From positions 49,130,501-49,194,500 of the forward strand of contig NC_072896.1 of NCBI RefSeq assembly GCF_027943255.1: 64,000 nucleotides of DNA, read 5' to 3'. The DNA comes from Anastrepha obliqua (taxonomy: Eukaryota; Arthropoda; Insecta; Diptera; Tephritidae). This document shows, piece by piece, positions 47,115-57,560 of the stretch. The first letter of the stretch is position 1; each line of letters opens with the position of its first letter. Below the pieces are notes generated by a model. It saw nothing but the letters and a program-made list of their open reading frames with translations, made no database searches and had not been told where the DNA came from. The position numbers were made by a program, and so were the translations under genes.

Positions 47115-48789
47115 ATCGACGTGTCACAGTATTTCCTACAAGGAAAAAAATTAAGTATCGTGCAGTCATAGAATTTTTAATTTTGGAAGGCTTAAAGGCC
47201 AAGCAAATTTATGAACCAGTGTTAAAAGTGCCTAAGGCCCTTCGCCAAGTCGCCATCAGTTAGTACAGTAGAAAGATGAGTTGCTGGATTTAAAAGTGGT
47301 CGTACAAGCCTTGAAGACCAGCCACTTCACGGACGTCCAAAAACAGCAACAACACCAGAAATAGTAGAAAAAAAAACAGGATATCGTATTGGAAAATCGT
47401 CAAGTGACTGAAAGAGATTCAATGGAAGCCCTAAGCATCTCATTGGGCAGTGTAAGCAATATTTTGACTGAAATATTTGGTTTCAGAAAGCTGTGTGACA
47501 TTCGAATGTTACTTTCTCAGCAACATTTAGAGCGCTTTCAAAAGATCCACGTGGATTTTGTGTGTCGATTCATCATTGTGGATGAGACTTTGGTCTATCA
47601 TCATGATCCTAAATTAAAACAAGAGGCTAAGGAGTGGTGTGAGCCTGGTTCTTCGGCTCCGAAACGAGTTCGTGTCCAGAAATCAGCCTAAAAGGTGTTA
47701 CCATCAGTTTTTTGGGATGCGGAAGGAATTTTGTTTGTGGATTACTTGCAAGCTGCAAAAATTCTGAATATTATCAGGACAATGCACCGAGTCACAAGAG
47801 CATTTAGACAATGGCTAAAATACATGACTTAAAGCTCGAATTTTTGGAGCACACCCCGTGATCACCAGATTTTGCCCCTATTAACTGTCATCTGTTTCCA
47901 GACTTAAAAAATCCATGTGTGAAAACCATTTTTCATCAAATGATGTGTTCATAACAGCTGCGGAAGCGTATTTTGCAACCCTACACTTCATGGATGGAAT
48001 TCATAAATTGGAATCTCATTGGATCAAATGTATTGAGATTCAGGGAGACTATACTGATTAATAAAGTGCATTTCAAATCATAGAATTGTGTTTTTCTTAT
48101 CGAACCGCAAAACTTATTGAACAACCTGAAATTGAAATTGAAATTTGAAAAGGTCAAGCCAAGGAGCACCAGGAGATTTGGTGACTCCTAAAACACTCAG
48201 TCTAAAAAGCCCATTATATTTAAAGCTCTGGAAAGGGAGTGGATAGTCAAGGAGGGAAGGAGAAAAGTCTCAGAGAAAGAGACAGAGATAGAGATAGTTA
48301 GTCCTGTGAGAATATTCCACATTCTTTGGCAAATCTGTAAATATGCTCCAGTTTTAGAGAACGAATATTACTCATTCTCATGACATCGGAACCCAAAACT
48401 CGTAGCCGTGCTCCAGCAAAGGCAGGACACTCACAGAGAAAGTGCTCAGTGCTATCCGCCTCTTCCAAGCACGACAGGCACACTGGGTCTTCAATGATTC
48501 CAATGGTGGTCATATGCTGAACCCATGGGTTGTGTCCTTTAATGATACCGACCATCAACCGAATGTCTTTCCTTCTAAGTTTTAGTAGACAGTTTGACAG
48601 TTTTCTGTTCGGACATATCACAAAACACTTTGCAGTTCTGCAGCGTTCCAGACCGGACCATCGCTCTTTATGCAGATTGGCTACATAATTGCTGATCCAG
48701 TTCATGATTCCTGCGGAACTGATTCCGATTATTGACTCTGGCCCTTGTGGGGGCACCGCTGATCCACGGTTGAACATTGAACAACCTAG
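47115..48789 (+). mobile_element. Mariner 5, 5' end missing, 3' end split by a LINE
   Basis: Plus strand: EFLILEGLKAKQI near 47173 (helix-turn-helix start), VAGFKSGRTSLEDQPLHGRP-like, LENRQVTERDSMEALSISLG (47389), FIIVDETLVYHHDP with the first catalytic Asp, YQDNAPSHK with the second (47780-47806), and SPDFAPINCHLFPDLK with the third (47862-47910). All three Asp are readable, but frames shift and stops occur. The 3' end TTATTGAACAACCT is interrupted by the LINE at 48128-48775. I could not find the matching left end. Confidence 0.85.
48128..48775 (-). mobile_element. 5'-truncated LINE in mariner 5, 12-bp target duplication
   Basis: ATTGAACAACCT flanks it at 48116-48127 and 48776-48787. On the minus strand a frame (48298-48777) encodes QGPESIIGISSAGIMNWISN, then HKERWSGLERCRTAKCF, and a zinc cluster CLSCLEEADSTEHFLCECP. 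The 3' tail is an ATTTCA/TTTCAA repeat. It corresponds to the end of ORF2 after RNase H. Same family as 56306-56858; that copy has a deletion relative to this one in the zinc region. Confidence 0.93.
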
Positions 48790-48996
48790 TATATGTGTAG
48801 AATTGAATTAAAATAGAATTTTAAATCAATTATTTATATATATAATTAGCAAATTTGTTTTTGCATGACATTTTTATGCTCTCTAGTGAAAGGCCTTACA
48901 ATGCAGGCCAACTTTCAAAACAGAATCATAGCCGACGAATTGGGAGAATGGTTATACCTTACTACAAGGTGACGCAAAATTGGTCACCCCATCAGA

Positions 48997-49308
48997 AGAG
49001 CGAGCGGCTGCCGTAGCCGAATGGATTGGTGTGTGACTACCAGAGAAAACGTAGCTTCGAATCTCGGAGAAACACCAAAAATTAAGAAAAACATTTTTCT
49101 AGTAGCGGTCGCCCCCGGCAGGCAATGGCAAACCTGTATATTTCTGCCATGAAAAAGCTGCTCACAAAAAATATCTGCCGCTCGGAGTCGGTTTGAATAT
49201 GTGGGTCCCTCCATTTGTGGAGCAACATCAAGACGCACGCGACAAATAGGACGAGGAGCTCGGCCAAACACCCAGAAAGGGTATACACGCCAATTATATA
49301 TGTATATA
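48997..49308 (+). mobile_element. tRNA-derived SINE inside the MITE, its TA tail split by a mariner
   Basis: The head GCTGCCGTAGCCGAATGG is followed by a head with a deletion around the anticodon-like region and by the usual body. The tail at 49259-49296 (CTCGGCCAAACACCC, GCGCCAATTA-like CACGCCAATTA) runs into TA-rich sequence. The TA-rich tail resumes after the mariner, at 50502-50522. Confidence 0.88.
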
Positions 49309-50501
49309 ACGGGTGATTTTTTAGCTATTATCGTTTTAAACAGTTGGTATATTATTATATAGGTTAATTTTATTATAAAAATGCGTGTTCTGTTAAGGAA
49401 GTTAAAAAAAAAAATAAATAAATAATTGGCGCGTACACTTCTGTTAGGTGTCTGGCCGAGCTCCTCCTCCTATTTGTGGTGTGCGTCTTGATGTTGTTCC
49501 ACAAATGGAGGGACCTACAGTTTAAAGCCGACTCCGAACGGCAGATAGTTTTATGAGGAGCTTTTTCATGGCAGAAATGCACTCGGAGGTTTGCCATTGC
49601 CTGCCGAGGGGCGACCGCTATTAGAAAAATGTTTTTATTAAATTTGCTTTCACCGAGATTCGAACCAACGACCTCTCAGTGAATTCCGAATGGTGATCAC
49701 GCACCAACCCATTCGGCTACGGCGGCCGCCTAAGAAAGTTTAAGATCCACCTTTTTATTGAAAAATTGTGTTCAGCGACGAAGCTCCATTTTGGATCAAT
49801 GGGTACGTAAATAAGCAGAATTGTCGATTTTGGAGTGAAGATCAGCCAGAAGAATTGCAAGAGCTACCAATGTATCCAGAAAAGGTCACAGTTTGGTGCG
49901 GTTTATGGGCTGGAGGTATCATTGGACCGTACTTCTTCAAAGATGGTGCGAATCGTAACGTAACTGTGAATGGTGAGCGCTACCGTGAAATGATATCCAA
50001 CTTTTTTTTGCCCAAAATACAAGAGCTTGGCTTGTATGACATGCGGCTTCAGCAAGACGGTGCCACATGCCACATCCCACACAGCACGCGTAACAATGGA
50101 CTTGTTGAGAGGCGAGTTCGGTGAACATTTTATTTCACGTTCGGGACCTGTCAATGGGCCACCCAGATCGTGCGATATAACGCCTTTAGATTATTTTTTG
50201 TGGGGCTATGTTAAAGCTCATGTCTATTCAGACAAGCCTGCTTCAATTAACGCATTGGAACACAACATTAAAACATTTATATGTGAGATACCGGCCGAAA
50301 CATTGGAAAGAGTATGCCAAAATTGGACTAAGCGGATGGACCATTCGAAGGCAGTCGCGGTCAACATTTGCATGAAATAGTCTTCAAATATTAAATTATA
50401 TGGACTGTACTATCGATTTAAATAAAAATTGCATGCATTTTTCTGAATTTTACGTGTGTTTTTTTGAAAAACTTTCCTATAGCTCTTAAAAAATCACCCT
50501 T
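49309..50501 (+). mobile_element. Mariner 6, internally deleted, split by a SINE
   Basis: Ends ACGGGTGATTTTTTAGC and (minus sense) AAGGGTGATTTTTTAAGAGC are inverted repeats, with TA outside (49307-49308, 50502-50503). The transposase N-terminus is deleted; coding resumes at 49768 with MFSDEAPFWINGYVNKQNCR (first Asp in FSDEA), VTVWCGLWAGGIIGPYFF, VTVNGERYREMISNFF, then LQQDGATCH (second Asp, 50050-50076) and, after a frameshift near 50095, PPRSCDITPLDYFLWGYV (third Asp). Related to mariner 2. A SINE splits the left part. Confidence 0.9.
49404..49730 (-). mobile_element. tRNA-derived SINE in mariner 6, 10-bp target duplication
   Basis: TAAGGAAGTT (49394-49403) and TAAGAAAGTT (49731-49740) flank it, with one mismatch. 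It is complete, from the head CGGCCGCCGTAGCCG at the right to a TAAA/T tail at the left. Its tail carries the ACACCT...AAGTGT form of the hairpin. Confidence 0.92.
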
Positions 50502-50674
50502 TATGTATAGATATATATATATAAGCAGAGCTGCAATATGTAAACAGGCAAGCAATGAAGTGCGTAAAGATTAAAAATCTAAAAAAGATTTCCATCCCTC
50601 AAAATCATGCTTTTTTATTTAGTAAAACAGTTATTCACAACCAAGATTGGATGATTAATTGCGCGCCATCTTGT

Positions 50675-51870
50675 GTGTTTGTATTATGAGCTCAAGTATA
50701 TCAACAAGTCAACTAAAACAAATTCTTTAAAATGTTGAAAATTATCTTATAGTTCCAAAAGTAAAAGTTGGTTAGTTTTAACTTTTTATATATATTTTTT
50801 TGATTTGAAGGAAATTATTTTCTTAAAAACAAATCTTTCTATTTTTGAATTTTTTTTAGTTTTTGGTGAACATTTTTTTGTCATATATGAAAGACACCCC
50901 CTTCCTTATTTTTTTTTTTTTTGCTATTTCCATTAATAGAGACTATGTCGGCTCTGAAAGTTTCATAGTGGGAATGCCAGTGAAAAATGCCGTGTGTCTG
51001 TTTACTAATCCACGTTGCGACGCTTCGATTGATTTGCACACGGATTAATAATATGTTACATATTAAATTATAATTGATAAAATAGGACTGGAGGCGTGAG
51101 CATAATTAGAACGAACTTGAAAAAAGTATTTGCCTGGAATGCATTTTATAGAGAAATGCTTCTGCATTCCACTGATATCTATCAGGTATGAAACAGCAAT
51201 GGAAATGGTGCCAAAGGTGTGCTAGGCCCGGAACTTTTCAGTCCATATGTTAATATTATATACGAGTATGTATGCCAGTGCTTCGCTAGAGCAGTATTCA
51301 GACTTGAAAGGAAGCTTAGAAGGGACACAAATTGCTTACCCGTTTCCCGATAAAGCATTATGTCCTCTTCCCCGTACAGATTAACGATGTGATGTGGAAT
51401 AAATTGCAGGGATCATCAATATTCATGGACGTACTTCGAGTTAGTCGTTACTGAATTAAGGGTCTTGTACGCAAAGTTTCAGACTACAAAATATTCGAAA
51501 TTCATTATGCAGCCTCGCCTTCATGTCAGTTGTATAGATTCCCTATTGAAAAGCACTACAGTGGTCTGGAAATAGTCATACATAAGCTTATCTCAACGAA
51601 AGTTGCTGTGCACTGTTTCAATGCTAGATTCATCGGTGAATATTGCAAGCACAGCTGCGCTTAGAAGGATATCAATTTCTCAGTCATTATATTTTTTTTA
51701 TAGTGCTAATACAGTAATTGCAAACCCACCTAAATTGTTGAGCTCCATGTGAACTCGGATGGAGAGCCCCACAATAATGAAGTTATTGACAGCCGGACGT
51801 ACAATAACTTCGAGAATAGTCAGTCGTATGAGCTAATGGAATTATATCAAATTCTCTCATAAATATAAAG
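50675..51870. other. Unrecognised sequence
   Basis: Long T runs near 50900-50930, then moderately GC-rich sequence at 51100-51700 without a recognised frame. It may hold old retroelement sequence but I cannot identify any. Confidence 0.4.
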
Positions 51871-51960
51871 TAGTGCAAAATTAATTATTCAATTTTGTTT
51901 TTGGATAACTTTCTTACTAAATAAAAAAAAATGATTTTAAGTGATGTTCTAAGAAAAGTA
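51871..51960 (-). repeat. MITE-like fragment
   Basis: TAGTGCAAAATTAATTATTC and TTTCTTACTAAATAAAAAAA match, reversed, the right end of the unit at 62975-63205. The remainder is absent. Confidence 0.6.
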
Positions 51961-52359
51961 TAATTAAATAAAAAAAAACTTTTTTTTAACAAATAATATA
52001 AAATCCAAATCACAAAGGACCAAATAAAAACATTAGTTCTCATGAAAATAAGGATACATAGTGTAGTTTCATAATTTCGACTCGTCGCTGTTTTCAGCAA
52101 ATTTTCTAAAACCCATTCGACCACCACTAAAATTCATTCCACCGTTGCAGTTAACAAATGTTTGAAATGATTGTAGCTTTTAGTTTTTTTTTTTCGTGCC
52201 TAGAATGATGAAAAGTGACAACCCTTATTCCTGTTAAATTTTGGAGCCCCCAACAACACTCGACTAGGGAATCTCACCACACAAACTGGTAATTATGTGG
52301 AAATTTAGAGTAAATTAGTTTCTTTGGGGTGAAATATCTTAACCAGGTTTTGTTAAAGG

Positions 52360-52822
52360 AACGAAGCGGGATTGTTGTTATAAGTTCTCTTTACCCCAAT
52401 ATATGGTGTACTTAACGCTCTGCAAGGATGATAGATTTACCAGATTTGCTCTTTAGCTATGGTGAAAAAGAAAATTATGAGGGGAACTTCGGCTGCCACG
52501 TCACAGGGGACTCAGCAGCCGAATTATGTACGATCATTTCACACATATTCACACACTCGTGCAATCAGTCGTTGTTCAGACGCCAACGAAGTGCCATTGG
52601 CTAATTTTTTTCGTTTATCACTAACCCAATCTCAGTTGTTTTGTAAACACATCCCAAGTCACGTCGGCACATCTACTGATTATGTCAAATTCACTGAGCG
52701 CCAAAGCCGGATAACGGAAGTTAAAGGGCACAATCTGAAAATATTCTCACCATCGGTTTTTTAGAGTAACGAAGCGGGATTGCCGTGATAAGTTCTCTTC
52801 ACCACCGTCTGTGGTGTACTTA
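52360..52822 (+). repeat. 'Family B' repeat bounded by a 55-bp direct repeat
   Basis: The unit 52423-52760 begins CAAGGATGATAGATTTACC. Sequences at 52360-52414 and 52768-52822 are direct copies (AACGAAGCGGGATTG ... ATAAGTTCTCTT ... TGGTGTACTTAA), diverged by roughly a fifth. This could be a tandem remainder of a longer element. The 101-codon frame inside (52459-52764) has no recognised domain. Confidence 0.65.
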
Positions 52823-52829
52823 ATTCTAC

Positions 52830-53693
52830 CACACTGGTAGCTGGCGCAGAGAATACTAATTCCTAAAAAAAATAATAATATTTTATGTTATAATAAAATT
52901 ATCAGCAATGCGAAATATTTTCTTTTAAAGAACAATTTGGAACTTTTATTTGGTGTTTAATTCGTTTAAATTTTGTTTTAACTAAATCTGATCCCTTTTT
53001 TTCAATTCGATTAAAAACTGTTGGCATGATCCAAAGGAAAATTAACCCTTGCGGTAGTTAAATGTTCTCATTCATTGAGCGCATATCCCCTGCGGCGCTT
53101 TTATAGAAACTCCAAGACCGATTGCAGCACGTGGTGGCACGTATTTGTTCGAAAATCCGAAAGTAATAAATAACTGTTCCCGACTCTCTATGAGCGGCCT
53201 CTTTGTTTTGTCCTGTTATTACTTATTCTCTCGGTTTTATTTGATGCACAGCAGTTGACCCACACCGCCAACGAATGGTTGAGATGCAAACCAAATCGAT
53301 TAAATATGTTACCGCACCACATAACAGATATGTAGAGAAGCTGTTAACAGCAGAGATGAGCGAAAGTGTGTTATCGACGATTTATGTATTGAAAATGGAG
53401 AACTAAATATTAGCAGGGAATGCTCACAAGATGCAATTCCCAGTTTGTTCCTGTACTAAAATTCACCACACCAAAAACAATTGGTTTTATTAGAATTTTT
53501 ATTTATACCAGCGTTTACGAGAGCTTGCATAAATGGGATGATGGTTGTAAGCCTACTGTTCAAATATTGGCAGCTAAGGTTGATTTATGCGTTCAGAGAT
53601 ATTCAAACCACTTTCAGTTGAGGAAGATGATTGTCACATATAAATATCCAATAAAAGCAAAGAGATTCAGTGGCGGTCTGTTTAACTAACCAC
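52830..53693. other. Unrecognised sequence
   Basis: Short frames only (e.g. 53420-53689). No repeat seen. Confidence 0.4.
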
Positions 53694-54150
53694 CATCGGT
53701 TAGGAAATTTCACCATACAAGAAACTAATTCATTCTAAATGGCCGCTGACTGATTTTTTCAGTGGTGAAATTTCCCTCGTCAAGGATCATAGATTTACAA
53801 GGTTTGCTCTTTAACTGTGGTGGAAAAGAAAATTGTGAGAAAAACTTCTCTCCCCACGTCTATTGGGAGATTCGGCAGCCCAATTCGGCACGATCATTTC
53901 ACATGTATTGACACACTCATCCAGTCAGCCATTGTTCAAACGGCAACGAAGTGACAAGGTGTTGAAGTTTTTCGTATATCACAAACACAATCTCAGTTTT
54001 TTTGTCAACATATGCCCTTTTTCGTCGGCCTATCAGCTAATTCTGTCAAAATTCTCTCAGAGTCGAATAACGGTATGTCAAAGAGCACACCTCTAAAAAT
54101 CTTTTCGCCATGAAATTTCACCCACTTTTTCCTAACAATCCTAGGGAGGG
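53694..54150 (+). repeat. 'Family B' repeat, copy with inverted outer blocks
   Basis: The inner unit 53781-54115 matches 52423-52760. Outside it lies a perfect 13-bp inverted pair, GGAAATTTCACCA (53704-53716) and TGGTGAAATTTCC (53763-53775), and a third copy, GAAATTTCACCCA, at about 54111-54123. GGTTAGGAAA at the left and TTTTTCCTAACAATCC at the right may be terminal inverted repeats. Confidence 0.6.
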
Positions 54151-54879
54151 TATGTTTTATCTAACCCAAACTGCTTTGCTGGGCTTCGAAGGCAAATTTA
54201 TTTCGTGTTTTATGAATTTTGAATAATTTATTCCAACGCATTTTTTTTTTTTTTTGTTTTTTTTTTTTTTGATAAGCAGACACAAATCAAAATGACAGAA
54301 GCATTATCAAAGGTGCGTTACACCAGTGATATGTGGGGCGTGCTCCCACTAAGCCTATAACATTCCTCCCCCTCGGCTGCTTTACACCCAGGAATCGCCT
54401 CAGCATTTCTTCAAGGTGGAGCCGCGTTTATGTCTATAGGGGCAACAGGTTCCTGCTTCAAGGTGGGCATATGAAGACTTTACACCATCGATAGCATCCA
54501 CTCTTCCCACTGCGTTCATAAGCAGTTGTGCAAGAAATTAATAATCGAGAAATGTGCAATAGTCCGATACTTACAAACTATTGTAGTGTCTTCTCTTTTA
54601 TACTGTAGTAAGTGATTTGCTCAAGCGTCGGTATTTGTCGACGATTTGACTAAAACAATTCCTCTCCATTGCAGAGCTGATGCTAGTGTTGCAATCGTTT
54701 CTCGACTTTCCTCTCCCAGTCAACGTGGTTGACCCTCATCACGACTGTTGCCGCGAACGTTATTACGGTGTCCCATTTAGCCATGGACGAGCATATATCC
54801 GAGGCAGATCTTGTGTGAGACTGCCGGATATTCAAATGCCTACTGCAACACTGCTCTTTCTTCTTTAAAACGTTTGCAG
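54151..54879. other. Unrecognised sequence
   Basis: Poly-T runs at 54241-54272, then a GC-richer stretch at 54300-54540 whose short frames I do not recognise. It may be part of the adjacent LINE. Confidence 0.35.
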
Positions 54880-55650
54880 CACTTGATCTTTCCAACGGAG
54901 ATGTGGTTTTCCTCTACCTCATCTTCCATTTTAGGGCATCGTGTTATAGATTCGCCTTGGTGAAACGTACTCGTTCATATAGATAAACGATTAACCACGC
55001 TCACTAACGAGGAGACGACCAAAGATCTTACGGAGAATTTTTTTTTCTCGAAGGCTCCCAAAACTTTTCCACCTGCTGTTGAGATCTTACATGTTTCAGC
55101 GCCATAACATACAGCATGACGGGAGTGATGAGCGTTCTGTAGAGGTTTAGGTTGGGCCTTCGAGAAAGAGCTATAATTCTCAATTGCCTACTGAGCCCAA
55201 AGTACCCCCTTTTGGCAAGAGTTATTCTCCAAGGCGCAAGGCGAAAGATTTTTTGCAGTAAGGAGGAGGAAGAAAGAGAATAAATAACCTTATATGAAAC
55301 CTCGCATGGTATAGAACGGCTCGGAGAGGTTGCTTCCAATTCTGACGGAGCTTGAGGTAGAGGTCAACGTCAGCATACACAGCTGTATTAGTTTTGCGCG
55401 TATACCAAACTCAGACGTATCTGTGCTTTTAAAGGTGGCCTTAAAGTAGATTAAGAAATGGTGTGTGTTGAGTTGTTTTTCATGGCTATTCTTCAGGATT
55501 TGGCGTATTGTGAAGATCTGGTCTACGGTGGGCTTACCAGATCTAAAGCCGCACTCTTAAAACCAAATCAGTTTGTTGAGGATGGACTACATTGTCTTAC
55601 ACAATACGCTCGAATTGTTAAGCAAACTTATCCCGCCGTAGATTGCAAAA
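54880..55650 (-). pseudogene. LINE reverse transcriptase fragment (58784-59741 family)
   Basis: On the minus strand: ECGFRSGKPTVDQIFTIRQI near 55490-55550, ATFKST and KLIQLC-like pieces, NLSEPFYTMRGF, then a jump to YFGLSRQLRIIALSRRPNLN and LYRTLITPVMLYVMALKHVR. The palm with YADD is deleted. This is the same LINE type as 58784-59741, with many frameshifts. Confidence 0.72.
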
Positions 55651-55849
55651 TCAATTTACCATCTCTTCTGCGCTTTCCCGAGAAATAAGTTGTGCAATCT
55701 CGCTTTGCCAACAGCCTGGGGGATGCCGATGACCGGATGGGAGACTTCTGAGGCCAATTAAATCGACCCCTTCCTGGCAAGCTCATCAGCCATTTCATTT
55801 CCCCCTATGTTTCTATGTCTTGGAACCCAGATCAGAAAAGTATTACTTA

Positions 55850-56174
55850 TATATATATATATAATTGGCACGTACGCCCTCTTGTGTTTGGCCGAGCTGC
55901 TCCTCCTAATTTGCGGTGTGTGACTTGATGTTGTTCCACAAATGGAGCGACGGACCTACAGTTTCAAGCCGACTCCGAACGGCAGATATTTTTATGAGGA
56001 GCTTTTTCATGGCAGAAATACACTCGGAGGTTTGCCATTGCCTGCCGAGGGGCGCCCGCTATTAGAAAAATGTTTTTTCTTAATTTTGATGTTTCACCGA
56101 GATTCAAACCAACGTTCTCTGTGAACTCCGAATGGTAGTCACGTACCAACCCATTCGGCTATGGGGGCCGCCGT
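55850..56174 (-). mobile_element. tRNA-derived SINE, 12-bp target duplication
   Basis: AAGTATTACTTA occurs at 55838-55849 and 56175-56186. Full-length, head at right, TA tail at left. It is inserted inside the RNase H part of a LINE. The hairpin arms near 55872-55888 are partly degraded. Confidence 0.95.
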
Positions 56175-56305
56175 AAGTATTACTTACACACCCAAAATAT
56201 GTTATCTCCTCCTTGCCTGAGTTGACTAGTTTGGATCTGCACCAGAGCGTCTTCCGAACCGTGTTCGCGGCTTGACTTTTGGAAAAAATGTTAATATCTC
56301 CCTCG

Positions 56306-56858
56306 CTCCCCCACAAGGGCCAGAGCCAATAATCGGAATCAGTTCCGCAGGAATCATGAACTGGATCAGCGATTATGTAGCCAATGTGCATAAAGAGCGA
56401 TGGTCCGGTCTAGAACGCTGCAGAACTGCAAAATGCTTTGTGACAAGTCCGAACAGAAAACTGTCAAACTTTCTACTAAAACTTAGAAGGAAAGACGTTC
56501 GGTTGATGGTCGGTATCATTGAGGACCCAATGTGCCTGTCATGCTTGGAGAAGGCGGATAGCACTGAGCACTTTCTCTGTGAGTGTCCGCTGTCATGAGA
56601 ATGAGTAATATTCGTTCTCTAAAACTGGAGCATATATACAGACTTGCCAAAGAATCTGGACAATTCTCACAGGGCTAACTACCTCTATCTCTATCTCTAT
56701 TCTTTCCTATCTCTTTCTCTGATACCTTTCTCCTTCCCTCCTTGACTATCTACTCTCTTTCCAGAGCTCTAAATGCAATTGGCTTTTTTGCCTGAGTGTT
56801 TTAGGAGCCACCAAATCTCCTGGTGCTCCTTGGCTCGACCTTTTCAAATTTCAATGTT
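56306..56858 (+). mobile_element. 5'-truncated LINE inserted in a LINE, 9-bp target duplication
   Basis: TCTCCCTCG flanks it at 56297-56305 and 56859-56867, and the reverse-strand host LINE reads on across it. Coding: QGPEPIIGISSAGIMNWISD, HKERWSGLERCRTAKCF, CLSCLEKADSTEHFLCECP. Compared with 48128-48775 it lacks about 30 bp after ECP and has a gap of about 20 bp before the zinc cluster. It ends AAATTTCAA. Confidence 0.93.
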
Positions 56859-57560
56859 TCTCCCTCGTTCCAATGTCCCCTAAGCATTTTGCATGCCTGC
56901 GGCATCGCGAAGGTTTCTGCCTGAAAACACTAGCAGTATTCGGTCATTTTAAGGAAATGGATAAATTGGCTGATTTCGAGAAAGCCCCTGCTCAGACTCC
57001 CCATTCCATCTCCCCCTGCTCCGACTCCCACTTTCCTGCTTGGAAAGATTGCCCTCCAGTTTGCGGATAGAGAAATTTGCACAAAGTTCAAAGAAATATG
57101 GTGTTAACTATCTAAAAATACTACCATGTCCCTTGAGAGATTGCCTCCTGAGGGCAACCTCCTTTAACCTGATTACACTTTGAGCAGCGATGGAAATAAC
57201 GTAATAGTTGATGATAAGTAAATGCAAAACGGCATAAGGATCGCACCGGGACAAATTCTACATTCTCCGGTGATGCCAATACAAACAGTCCTTGGCACAC
57301 TCGCCAGTTTACTGTCATCAGCGGCCTTGCGAAGAGCTTCCCACCAAACCAGGCATCCGTATGTGAAAACTCGCAGAATACTACCTTGTACATCCAAAGT
57401 ACAGCTTGTGGGTTGAGTCCCCATTTTTTGACGAGCATAGATTTGCAGAAATAGAAAGCTATACTGTCCTTCTATACCCAATTTTCAATGAGTAGCCTCC
57501 AGTCGAGTTTGGAGTCAAGTAACACTCCAAGACTTCCGATGAGAGCGGGAGAAGGTGGTT

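Larger units (their letters stand above)
48965..50673 (+). repeat. MITE-like element split by a SINE-mariner-SINE nest
   Basis: The left end CAAGGTGACGCAAAATTGG and the right end (minus sense) CAAGATGGCGCGCAATTAAT are inverted. Pieces of the element lie at 48965-48996 and about 50520-50673. About 75 bp of the unit seen at 62975-63205 is missing at the split. Confidence 0.7.
55651..57560 (-). pseudogene. RNase H-type LINE, split by another LINE and by a SINE
   Basis: Minus strand from 57560: LEVLLDSKLDW-like late RT, GLNPQAVLWMYK and TYGCLVWWEALRKAADD, then start of RNase H at about 56870-57060. After the 56306-56858 insertion it continues with DINIFSKSQAANTVRK and, after the SINE, LIWVPRHRNIGGNEMADELA (catalytic Asp in EMAD). 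The middle catalytic Asp (family SDSQA) reads Lys here. It ends near 55651 against another LINE. Decayed. Confidence 0.8.

Noticed and set aside
55651..56858. A twin-priming inversion of one LINE (5' part reversed, 3' part forward)
   Set aside because: A 9-bp repeat TCTCCCTCG flanks only the forward segment, and the reverse-strand LINE continues beyond it at 56868. A simple insertion of one LINE in another explains it better.
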